Assembly (NCBI GenBank): GCA_041739275.1
Contig: JBGSOF010000021.1
Location: 1-21,792, forward strand
Direction of reading: 5' to 3'
DNA: 21,792 nucleotides
Origin: WGMI01 sp041739275
GTDB taxonomy: Bacteria; Bacteroidota; Bacteroidia; Flavobacteriales; Schleiferiaceae
In this document: in pieces, positions 15,600-21,792 of the stretch
Layout: each line of letters begins with the position of its first letter
How positions within the stretch are numbered: the first letter of the stretch is position 1
Translations under genes and position numbers: made by a program
Notes under the pieces: generated by a model
Database searches by the model: none
Told to the model about the DNA's origin: nothing
Seen by the model: only the letters and a program-made list of their open reading frames with translations

Positions 15600-16256
15600 C
15601 TACGGCCGGGTATTCGCCTTGCCTCCCAACATGGGTACAAAGCGAAACGAACCGTGCTCGCTCCGCTCAAATTCAGTCTCTGACCGACGCAAAAACATTT
15701 GCATTCTTTGCTCGTCGTCAGTGCCCACGGGAATCACCAACCGCCCGCCTATTTTGAGCTGAGCCAGCAAGGTCTGAGGAACATCGGCGGCTGCGGCGGT
15801 CACGATAATTCCGTCAAAAGGTGCAAAGGAGGGCATTCCCTGATAGCCGTCGCCGAATTTGAGGGTTGGACGATGCCCCATAGAGCGGAGAACGACCGCG
15901 GATGAATCGAAGAGTTCTTTTTGCCGTTCGATAGAGAACACTTTGAGCCCCATTTCGCAGAGCACGGCGCATTGATAACCCGAACCTGTGCCGATCTCCA
16001 GCACCTTTGAACCCGGTCTCAGACCGAGCAATTGCGACTGCATGGCCACCGTAAAAGGCTGGCTGATGGTCTGCCCCGCCGAGATCGGGAAGGCTTTGTC
16101 TTGATAGGCGTATTCCTCAAAAGAAGAATCGAGAAACCAATGCCTCGGCACTTTCCGAATGGCGTTGAGCACGTGTTCGTCGGAGATTCCTTGCTCTTTA
16201 AGCCGATCGGCAAGCTGATTCCGCAGTCCTTGATGTTTTAAGCTATCCGAACGCAT
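15600..16256 (-). CDS. pcm: Protein-L-isoaspartate O-methyltransferase
   Basis: 218 residues, normal family length. It methylates L-isoaspartyl residues in damaged proteins with S-adenosylmethionine, starting their repair, in the cytosol. Motifs: VPRHWFLD (36-43), AYQDKAFPISAGQTISQPFTVA (about 50-71), SAM-binding VLEIGTGSGYQCAVL (85-99), the YQGMPSFAPFDGIIVTAAA segment and GGRLVIPVG. The N-terminal LKHQGLRNQLADRLKEQGI matches Bacteroidota homologues, which supports the ATG at 16256; no other ATG exists before residue 72. The promoter box is only 4 bases upstream of the ATG, so the message may be leaderless. It is divergent from the Gfo/Idh/MocA gene and convergent with the GT-C-like gene. Confidence 0.95.
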   Translation of the reverse strand: MRSDSLKHQGLRNQLADRLKEQGISDEHVLNAIRKVPRHWFLDSSFEEYAYQDKAFPISAGQTISQPFTVAMQSQLLGLRPGSKVLEIGTGSGYQCAVLCEMGLKVFSIERQKELFDSSAVVLRSMGHRPTLKFGDGYQGMPSFAPFDGIIVTAAAADVPQTLLAQLKIGGRLVIPVGTDDEQRMQMFLRRSETEFERSEHGSFRFVPMLGGKANTRP

Positions 16257-16260
16257 GGAA

Positions 16261-16268
16261 CAAAGGTA
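16261..16268 (-). promoter_or_regulatory. Bacteroidota -7 promoter box TACCTTTG for pcm
   Basis: On the minus strand these bases read TACCTTTG, an exact TAnnTTTG match identical to the boxes at 1514, 1537 and 2844. It ends 4 bases before the pcm ATG, which places the predicted transcription start at or next to the A of ATG. Confidence 0.55.
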
Positions 16269-16286
16269 GCGAAGGGCGGTGCGCCC

Positions 16287-16294
16287 TATTTTTG
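16287..16294 (+). promoter_or_regulatory. Bacteroidota -7 promoter box TATTTTTG for the Gfo/Idh/MocA operon
   Basis: Exact TAnnTTTG match, 23 bases before the ATG at 16318, predicting a leader of about 18 nt. It is back to back with the pcm box, separated by 18 bases. Confidence 0.55.
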
Positions 16295-16317
16295 CAGCCC
16301 ATTGAAATTAAGGGTCT

Positions 16318-17328
16318 ATGTTGTCTAAAGGAGGATCGGGGGCATTGAAAATCGGAGTGCTCGGAGCGGGCCACCTGGGCAAAATTCACCTGAGGTGTCT
16401 CGGCGAGCTGCCGGATCAGTACGAATTGGTTGGTTTTTATGATCCCAATCCCGATCTGTCTGAACAAGTTGCGGTACAAACGGGCTTAAAAAGGTTCGAA
16501 TCGATCGAAGAGCTCATTGAAGCTGTCGAAGTCGTTGATATTGTCACCCCAACTCTTTCGCACTACGATTGTGCCGTGCTGTCGATTGAAAAGGGACGTC
16601 ATGTGTTTATCGAGAAACCCGTGACCCACACCCTCGAAGAAGCCGCTGATCTCTTGACACGGATCGAAGGGAGTGCGCTCAAAGTGCAGGTCGGGCACGT
16701 GGAGCGCTTTAATCCGGCCTTTGTTGAAGCGCGCAAAACCATAGACTCGCCAAGGTTTATAGAGATTCACCGCTTGGCTGAATTCAACCCTCGAGGAACC
16801 GATGTACCCGTGGTACTCGATTTGATGATTCACGACATCGACATTGTGCTGAGCACGGTTCAAAGCGAAATTCGGGAAGTCCGAGCCAACGGAGTGGCGG
16901 TGGTTAGTCAAAGCCCGGACATCGCCACGGCGCGGCTTGAATTTGCAAACGGCGCTGTGGCCAACCTCACGGCTAGCCGTATCAGCTTAAAGAATATGCG
17001 CAAAGCCCGATTCTTTCAACAAGATGCGTACATCACGGTCGATTTCTTAAAAAAGGAGACAGAAATTGTTCGAATGAGCGCGCTCGACCGCGAGCCTCAG
17101 CCTTTCGATATGGTTCTTGAACTCGGCGACGGACAAAAGCGTCGAATTGAATTTGAGCGCCCTTCGCTCGATCAAACCAATGCCATACGCGACGAATTGC
17201 GCACTTTATCCGAAGCAATCAATACAGATGGAATACCCATCGTTTCGCTAAAAGACGGTTATCGAGCACTGGAAGTGGCGCAGCTGATTCTGGGCGAGAT
17301 GGAACGCAACAATGCGAACAGAGCTTGA
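16318..17328 (+). CDS. Gfo/Idh/MocA family oxidoreductase
   Basis: 336 residues. N-terminal Rossmann fold LKIGVLGAGHLGKIHLR (nucleotide loop at 16-21), VDIVTPTLSHYD (about 73-84), and the catalytic-type FIEKPVTHTLEEA with Lys100. The C-terminal domain has QVGHVERFNPAF and VLDLMIHDIDIVLS (about 166-179). This subgroup (GHVERFNPA plus MIHDIDIVL) often oxidises nucleotide sugars or related sugars and is frequently found near lipid A or polysaccharide genes; the substrate here is not known. An AGGAGG at 16329-16334 lies ten bases before an in-frame TTG at 16345, which would start the protein at LKIGVLGAG, so that start is possible; the ATG at 16318 was kept because it lies properly behind the promoter box. 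The stop overlaps the next ATG by one base. Confidence 0.9.
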   Translation: MLSKGGSGALKIGVLGAGHLGKIHLRCLGELPDQYELVGFYDPNPDLSEQVAVQTGLKRFESIEELIEAVEVVDIVTPTLSHYDCAVLSIEKGRHVFIEKPVTHTLEEAADLLTRIEGSALKVQVGHVERFNPAFVEARKTIDSPRFIEIHRLAEFNPRGTDVPVVLDLMIHDIDIVLSTVQSEIREVRANGVAVVSQSPDIATARLEFANGAVANLTASRISLKNMRKARFFQQDAYITVDFLKKETEIVRMSALDREPQPFDMVLELGDGQKRRIEFERPSLDQTNAIRDELRTLSEAINTDGIPIVSLKDGYRALEVAQLILGEMERNNANRA

Positions 17329-18239
17329 TGGAGAGGGGATCGTATACGGTTGGTAGCCATTCGCGAGGAGCGTTTTTGATTTGGGCCGGGGCCTTGAGCC
17401 TCTCTAGCCTGAATTTTTCGTGTTCCAAAGAGAGTTTTCAGGCCACTCGAGCTTCTTATTTGAGAATCGATTCGATTGGAATGATCACCGATTACGAGGC
17501 TGAGGGCACGGCTTCTCATCGACTGACGACCGTTTGGGTAGAAGTAGACGGTATGAATCAAGGGGTGTTTGAGTTGCCCGCCTTCTTCCCTGTCCTGTCG
17601 TCCGGCGAATCGGATCTTCGAATCGATGTGGGAATCAATGAAAACGGGACTTCGAGTACTCGGAGCATCCACTCGTTCCTCGAGCCCATCGAGCGGACCG
17701 AAGTGTTTTCCCAAGGAGACACCGTAGAGCTGGGCACTTTGAATACCCGGTACCGGACCAATGCTGATGTACTTCAAGTGGAAGACTTTGAAGGAGTGGG
17801 CCTGAACCTAATTCAGAGTTCTCGATCGGACACCCTCCTCATTCGCACCTCTGAACCCGCTTTGGTTTTTCAACATCCTGGAGAAACAGCCTCGCAAAGC
17901 GGGGTGGCCTATCTCGCCGACGCAGATGTGTTGTTCGAAGTTCTCACCGCCGATTCGTATTTCTTGCCCATCGGTCAACCGGTCTATCTCGAGTTGAATT
18001 ATTGGACAGAAGTGCCTTTAGTCGTGGGGCTCGAGATACGCACAACGGCGGAGACAATTCAAGCAAATACTGCCACGATCAATCCGAATTCAACTTGGAA
18101 TAAAATCTATATCAATCTCCAAAGCGAAGTTTCGGGCTATCCGGGCGCCATCGATTACAAGGTCTTTTTGGGCGCATTGAACTACGAAGGGCGCGGTCCT
18201 CGACGCATATTAATCGACAATTTGAAGTTGGTGTTTTGA
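17328..18239 (+). CDS. Hypothetical lipoprotein
   Basis: 303 residues. After a polar start there is a hydrophobic stretch (about 14-31, GAFLIWAGALSLSSLNFSC) ending in a lipobox-like LNFSC with Cys32, so it is probably an outer-membrane or periplasmic lipoprotein. The remainder is beta-rich with many acidic residues and Ser/Thr and no cysteines beyond the lipobox that I can see. Around residues 140-170 (VLQVEDFEGVGLNLI) and 290-303 (RRILIDNLKLVF) the pattern is like a jelly-roll or carbohydrate-binding type domain of Bacteroidota lipoproteins, but I do not recognise a family. It overlaps the upstream oxidoreductase by one base and the downstream sugar transferase by four, so it probably belongs to the same surface-polysaccharide unit. 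Confidence 0.75.
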   Translation: MERGSYTVGSHSRGAFLIWAGALSLSSLNFSCSKESFQATRASYLRIDSIGMITDYEAEGTASHRLTTVWVEVDGMNQGVFELPAFFPVLSSGESDLRIDVGINENGTSSTRSIHSFLEPIERTEVFSQGDTVELGTLNTRYRTNADVLQVEDFEGVGLNLIQSSRSDTLLIRTSEPALVFQHPGETASQSGVAYLADADVLFEVLTADSYFLPIGQPVYLELNYWTEVPLVVGLEIRTTAETIQANTATINPNSTWNKIYINLQSEVSGYPGAIDYKVFLGALNYEGRGPRRILIDNLKLVF

Positions 18240-19672
18240 CGCGCAAAAAGAACTCCCCTCTTCAGCGCATAAAATATGTGCTCGGCGATGCGCTTTCCGC
18301 CTGGGTAGCCTACACCGGCTTGTTTATTTACCGCAAAGAATTTATCGAAAATCGTTCGGCGATTTTTTCTGTTGAAGAAGTGCTCGAAGTACTGGACGAA
18401 CGATATCGATCAGGCTCGTTTTGGGTCGTGATTTTTTGGATCGGATTATCGTGGATTACTGGCTTCTATTCCGAAGTATATCGACGCTCGAGGATTCGCG
18501 ATTTAATCAACACTCTTGCGCTTTCTCTGGCTGGATCGGTGATTCTTTTTTTCGCTTTGATTCTCGATGATTTCGTAGAAGATTTTCGCGATTATTACGC
18601 ATTGTTTAGTGTTTATTTAGGTCTGCAGTTTGGTCTCTCGGCTGCAGTCCGGACTACTATTACCACCTTTTCGGCCATTCGCATTAAAAATCGTCAAATA
18701 GGGTTCCCCACCTTAATCATTGGGAGCAATCAGACGGCTGTCGACCTCTTTAACGAGCTCGAAAATGCACGTAAGTCGGCAGGCTTTCAGTTTGTGGGAT
18801 TTGCCAGCGTCAACAACAATTTGAAGTACTTGTTGGGCAAGAATTTGCCCCATCTCGGAGAATACACCGAACTCGAACAAATACTGCGGACCAACGGCAT
18901 CGAAGAAGTCATTATTGCCATCGAAAGCCGCGAACACGATAAACTACAGTCGATTCTAAGCGTTCTCAAAGTATTTCCGGGAATACGGATTCACATGGTT
19001 CCCGATACGTACGATCTCATCTCGGGTCAAGTGCGCCTCGAGTCTCATGGTGCGCCGCTTATCGTAATCCGTCACGAATTGATGCCGCTTTGGCAACGAG
19101 TTGTAAAAAGGGGCTTGGATATCGTTTTTTCGCTTTTTGGGCTCGTCGTTTTCTTCCCATTTTTTGTGTTTGGCGGCCTGATGGTCAAATGGAGCTCTCC
19201 GGGCCCAGTGTTTTATAGACAAGAACGGGTTGGAATGAACGGGAAAACTTTTAAGATGATTAAGTTCCGTTCGATGTTTTCGAATGCCGAAAGCGGTGGT
19301 CCACAATTGAGCAGCGAGAACGATCCGAGAATCACGCCATTTGGACGGGTCATGCGAAGGCACCGACTCGACGAATTGCCTCAACTTTTGAATGTGTTGA
19401 TCGGGGAAATGAGCCTGGTCGGGCCGCGCCCCGAGCGCAAATATTACATCGAGAGAATTATTGAAAAAGCTCCACACTACAGACATCTTCTCAAAGTGAA
19501 ACCGGGCTTGACGAGCTGGGGTATGGTGAAGTATGGTTATGCAGAGAATGTGGAGGAAATGGTTGAACGATTGAAATACGACATCATTTATATCGAAAAC
19601 ATGAATATTATGAATGATCTTAAAATATTGATATACACTGTATTGATAGTTTTTCAGGGACGAGGCAAGTAG
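18236..19672 (+). CDS. Polyprenyl-phosphate sugar-1-phosphate transferase (exopolysaccharide initiation)
   Basis: 478 residues. Four N-terminal membrane segments (about 18-34, 62-78, 90-110, 120-140) precede a CoA-binding-like Rossmann domain (about 158-270, TLIIGSNQTAVDLFNEL). A fifth hydrophobic segment (about 292-318, KRGLDIVFSLFGLVVFF) leads into the catalytic bacterial sugar transferase domain: SPGPVFYRQERVG, KFRSM (343-347), RRHRLDELPQLLNVLIGEMSLVGPRPE (374-400) and KPGLTSWGMVKYGY. The Asp-Glu pair at 379-380 and GPRPE are the family's conserved catalytic and binding residues. Such enzymes attach the first sugar phosphate to undecaprenyl phosphate at the inner membrane. The only usable start is the TTG at 18236, overlapping the previous stop (TTGA); no ATG occurs until far into the protein. 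Confidence 0.92.
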   Translation: MTRKKNSPLQRIKYVLGDALSAWVAYTGLFIYRKEFIENRSAIFSVEEVLEVLDERYRSGSFWVVIFWIGLSWITGFYSEVYRRSRIRDLINTLALSLAGSVILFFALILDDFVEDFRDYYALFSVYLGLQFGLSAAVRTTITTFSAIRIKNRQIGFPTLIIGSNQTAVDLFNELENARKSAGFQFVGFASVNNNLKYLLGKNLPHLGEYTELEQILRTNGIEEVIIAIESREHDKLQSILSVLKVFPGIRIHMVPDTYDLISGQVRLESHGAPLIVIRHELMPLWQRVVKRGLDIVFSLFGLVVFFPFFVFGGLMVKWSSPGPVFYRQERVGMNGKTFKMIKFRSMFSNAESGGPQLSSENDPRITPFGRVMRRHRLDELPQLLNVLIGEMSLVGPRPERKYYIERIIEKAPHYRHLLKVKPGLTSWGMVKYGYAENVEEMVERLKYDIIYIENMNIMNDLKILIYTVLIVFQGRGK

Positions 19673-19737
19673 TCTGATGTGCCCGAGATTTGAGGCGGAC
19701 GGGGGGTAGACAACGAGTACTTCACGGTAAGAATCTA

Positions 19738-20041
19738 AATATCAGTAAGTAAAAATTTCAGAATTCGTGAATCCAGATTCGCGATTCCAGAATCCAGATT
19801 TTGGAAGCATCTGATTATCAATAAATACAAATTTCAGAATTCGTGAATCCAAATTCGAGAATCCAGAATCCAGAATCCAGAATCCAGAATCCAGAATCCA
19901 GAATCCAGAATCCAGAATCCAGAATCCAGAATCCAGAATTTGTAATAGTCTGATTATCAATAAATTTAAATTTCAGAATTCGCGAATCCAGAATCCAGAT
20001 TCCAGAATCCAGATTCAGGATTCCAAAAATCTGAAATTTTT
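19738..20041 (+). repeat. Heptamer tandem repeat array (GAATCCA) in a higher-order repeat
   Basis: Core: eleven perfect copies of GAATCCA plus GAAT at 19859-19939. Longer units contain AAATTTCAGAATTCG, which starts at 19753, 19829 and 19968; the last two copies are preceded by TCTGATTATCAATAAAT (19810-19826 and 19949-19965). The spacings are 76 and 139 bases, and their difference of 63 is exactly nine heptamers. The array is bounded by AAAAATTTCAGA (19751-19762) and its perfect reverse complement TCTGAAATTTTT (20030-20041). The whole gap 19673-20173 is AT-rich and holds no gene: 19673-19737 shows nothing I recognise, and 20042-20173 contains only a possible degenerate promoter for the next gene. 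Reading frames through the array encode only a seven-base-derived low-complexity peptide. Confidence 0.95.
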
Positions 20042-20173
20042 AATACCTCATTATGAATGAGTTAACTTGCATTTTAACAGTTCTCACCCATTCTCACTTT
20101 TTCACAGCCCCCTTTTTCTCCGCTACTCCCCTGCTCTATCTTGCACGTCTTGAATAAATCAAATCTGAGCGCG

Positions 20174-21058
20174 ATGAAAACAGCGGTAATCGGTGCGGGA
20201 ACTATGGGAAACGGCATTGCACACGTATTTGCGCAAAACGGCCATTCTGTTCGTCTGATTGATCTCAACTCCGAGTCTCTCGAACGCGGGCTCGCCACCA
20301 TTTCCAAAAACCTCGATCGCATGATTGCCAAGGGCAGTCTCACCGAGTCCGAAAAAGCGGGCATTCTCTCTCGTATTGAACCCCATACAGAAATGGCTAC
20401 AGGCGTAGAGGGAGTGCAAATTGCCGTTGAGGCGGCTACAGAGAATACCGAACTCAAGCTTAAAATTTTCGGGCAACTCGACGCACTCTGCCCCGCCGAT
20501 TGCATCCTCGCTTCGAACACCAGTTCAATTTCCATTACCAAAATCGCGGCCGCAACTAAGCGTCCGGATAAGGTCATCGGCATGCACTTCATGAATCCGG
20601 TACCGGTGATGCAACTCGTAGAGATTATTCGCGGGTACTCTACTTCAGACGCAACCACACAAATCGTCGTCGACTTGAGCAAAGGCTTGGGCAAAACGCC
20701 GGTGCCCTGCAACGACTATCCGGGCTTTGTGGCCAACCGCATTTTGATGCCTATGATCAACGAAGCCATTGAAAGCCTGCAAGAAGGCGTGGCCGGGGTT
20801 TCAGAAATCGACTCAATTATGAAGCTCGGCATGGCACACCCGATGGGGCCCCTTCAATTGGCAGACTTTATTGGATTGGACGTTTGCTTGTCAATCCTCA
20901 AAGTGCTACACGAAGGTCTCGGACATCCCAAGTACGCTCCTAATCCACTTTTAGCCAATATGGTGATGGCGGGTAAGCTCGGTGTTAAATCGGGCGAGGG
21001 CTTTTATGACTACAGCGCCGGACCCAAAGCTGCCGTGGTGAGTGCTCGGTTTGCCTGA
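20174..21058 (+). CDS. 3-hydroxyacyl-CoA (3-hydroxybutyryl-CoA) dehydrogenase
   Basis: 294 residues, the short single-domain-pair form of the family. It oxidises 3-hydroxyacyl-CoA with NAD(P) in beta-oxidation or the reverse in butyrate-type pathways, in the cytosol. Motifs: MKTAVIGAGTMGNGIAHVFA with the nucleotide loop at 7-12, ID at 29-30 ending the second strand, SNTSSISIT (114-122) and GMHFMNPVPVMQLVEII (136-152) with catalytic His138 and Glu150, then GFVANRIL and GMAHPMGPLQLADFIGLD, KSGEGFYDY near the end. The ATG at 20174 starts directly at the Rossmann fold; an in-frame TTG at 20141 would add eleven residues. A degenerate promoter-like TATCTTGC lies at 20137-20144. It stands alone after the repeat array, with no fatty-acid neighbour in the window. 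Confidence 0.93.
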   Translation: MKTAVIGAGTMGNGIAHVFAQNGHSVRLIDLNSESLERGLATISKNLDRMIAKGSLTESEKAGILSRIEPHTEMATGVEGVQIAVEAATENTELKLKIFGQLDALCPADCILASNTSSISITKIAAATKRPDKVIGMHFMNPVPVMQLVEIIRGYSTSDATTQIVVDLSKGLGKTPVPCNDYPGFVANRILMPMINEAIESLQEGVAGVSEIDSIMKLGMAHPMGPLQLADFIGLDVCLSILKVLHEGLGHPKYAPNPLLANMVMAGKLGVKSGEGFYDYSAGPKAAVVSARFA

Positions 21059-21113
21059 ACGCTACTTCTTCTGAGCCGTTGATTTGGGGTAGCTGCTCAA
21101 TCCGACAAAGCCC

Positions 21114-21248
21114 GTGCAGACCGAACGCAAGCTCATTCTCTACATCGCCTCCAGCCTCGATGGGTTCATCGCTGCGCCGGGCGACAACTTAGATTTTCTC
21201 GGGTCAGCGGAAATTTCTGGGGACTACGGAGATTTTATCTCGCTTTAA
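21114..21248 (+). pseudogene. N-terminal remnant of a dihydrofolate reductase-like (RibD C-terminal domain) protein
   Basis: A 44-codon frame from GTG to TAA reads ERKLILYIASSLDGFIAAPG, then DNLDFL and GDYGDFISL. This matches the first strand and SLDG(F/Y)IA motif of the dihydrofolate reductase family proteins related to the RibD C-terminal domain, which are usually about 170-190 residues. After DFISL the frame stops and I find no continuation in any frame downstream. No ATG is present, and an in-frame TAG lies a few codons upstream. It is therefore best read as a truncated relic rather than a functional gene. Confidence 0.65.
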
Positions 21249-21555
21249 GCCCCTTGAACCGATTTGTCCGACAGCAATCGAGAGGATATGACTGTCACTC
21301 AGAACAATTCCATCTATATTATTCAATATCATATCATTACAACTCGTTCTTACCAACGAGATGCCCGAATATCAAAGGGCCTAAAGCCTATGGACTCCGG
21401 GTATGTTGATTTAGAAAACCCAAGGGCAGCGACGCCGAGTCGCACAACAGCCGCAACTTCCTTTTTAATATTCTGCGGCGGCGACCTCGGCCAAAGCGTA
21501 AGCGGGTAGGACAAGAGAGCGCATCTGTCGGTCAAAACAGATTCGGCAATACAAC

Positions 21556-21579
21556 AGAGCCACGAGGCGTCGTGGCTCT
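21556..21579. repeat. Perfect 10-bp palindromic hairpin, REP-like
   Basis: AGAGCCACGA (21556-21565), loop GGCG, TCGTGGCTCT (21570-21579). The shape, a GC-containing perfect hairpin ending in GGCTCTACA, resembles repetitive extragenic palindromes seen in Bacteroidota. Only one copy is in this window, so repetition is not shown. Confidence 0.6.
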
Positions 21580-21582
21580 ACA

Positions 21583-21610
21583 CCTTCTTTGGAGCAGCAA
21601 AGAAAGAAGG
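21583..21610. repeat. Inverted repeat CCTTCTTT/AAAGAAGG
   Basis: CCTTCTTT (21583-21590) and AAAGAAGG (21603-21610) are perfect complements, with an alternative inner pairing CTTTG/CAAAG (21587-21591 and 21598-21602). It lies three bases after the larger hairpin. There is no T-run after it, so it is not a convincing terminator. Confidence 0.55.
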
Positions 21611-21792
21611 CCTCCGCGGCAGCGGGGTGAACATCAAGGTCGTAGAGAGGGAATGAACAGCGCAGGTCATCTTACAATGCTTTTCGGCGAAGCCGGAAGA
21701 CTTCGACCCGAAGACCCAAGTTTAATTTGGAAGACCCTCGTTCAATCAACTTTAGGCTTTATTCTTCCAAAAAACTGAACCTTGAATTGATT

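Larger units (their letters stand above)
21249..21792. other. Gene-free, hairpin-rich stretch
   Basis: No coding frame here has a recognisable domain; those present are 60-80 codons long. Several perfect short inverted repeats occur: CTCGTT/AACGAG at 21343-21360, GCGAC/GTCGC at 21429-21443, ATCTGT/ACAGAT at 21523-21542, and the two listed separately at 21556 and 21583. The last 150 bases contain nothing I can name. It may be a degraded or mobile repeat region. Confidence 0.5.

Noticed and set aside
19859..19939. CRISPR array
   Set aside because: The repeated unit is 7 bases in direct tandem without unique spacers, and no cas gene is present.
19742..19960. A 72-codon minus-strand open frame with a repeating FWILDSG peptide
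   Set aside because: It is simply the translation of the GAATCCA heptamer run; a 7-base unit cycles all three frames and stays open. No start signal or family supports it.
21264..21509. An 81-codon plus-strand open frame
   Set aside because: Low-complexity mixed composition, no domain, and it runs through the hairpin-rich stretch with a competing frame on the other strand.
21572..21778. A 68-codon plus-strand open frame in the terminal region
   Set aside because: It starts inside the right arm of the 10-bp hairpin, is rich in Arg/Gly/Glu as expected for non-coding GC-rich DNA, and matches no family I know.

Overview
The window (about 50% GC, tightly packed, leading genes often overlapping) looks like a Bacteroidota chromosome, most likely a marine or freshwater Flavobacteriales-type organism. 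Supporting signs are several promoter boxes of the Bacteroidota form TAnnTTTG, an LruC-domain surface protein, a Bacteroidota-type saccharopine dehydrogenase-like gene, little use of Shine-Dalgarno sites, and intergenic heptamer repeats. The assignment below phylum level is a guess.

Layout. 1-103: possible tail of an unidentified membrane protein. 147-1484 (-): saccharopine dehydrogenase family protein, divergent from a two-gene + strand unit (secreted DUF4476-like protein, DUF423 membrane protein). 2877-4496: ATP-dependent PEP carboxykinase with its own promoter and terminator. 4671-7341: small lipoprotein followed by an LruC-domain surface protein, closed by a strong terminator. 7487-15590: six co-directional genes: a cNMP-binding-domain histidine kinase, a response regulator fused to a thioredoxin-reductase-like flavoprotein that lacks the CxxC, a bestrophin-like channel, egtB, egtD, and a GT-C-like membrane protein. 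15600-16256 (-): pcm. 16318-19672: Gfo/Idh/MocA oxidoreductase, lipoprotein and polyprenyl-phosphate sugar transferase with overlapping ends. 19738-20041: a heptamer-based repeat array bounded by 12-bp inverted repeats. 20174-21058: 3-hydroxyacyl-CoA dehydrogenase. 21114-21248: truncated remnant of a dihydrofolate-reductase-like gene. 21249-21792: a hairpin-rich stretch with no gene I can support.

How it fits together. The 7487-15590 run is the most interesting part. A sensor kinase with a cyclic-nucleotide-type sensory domain sits beside a receiver fused to a cysteine-less glutaredoxin-like domain and a CxxC-less NADPH/FAD reductase. Downstream, in the same direction, come an anion channel and the two core enzymes of ergothioneine synthesis. 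This suggests a redox or stress response module with a thiol antioxidant output, but the link is inferred from gene order only. The 16318-19672 unit looks like cell-surface polysaccharide initiation. The remaining genes are core metabolism (gluconeogenesis, fatty-acid or butyrate metabolism, lysine metabolism) and protein repair.
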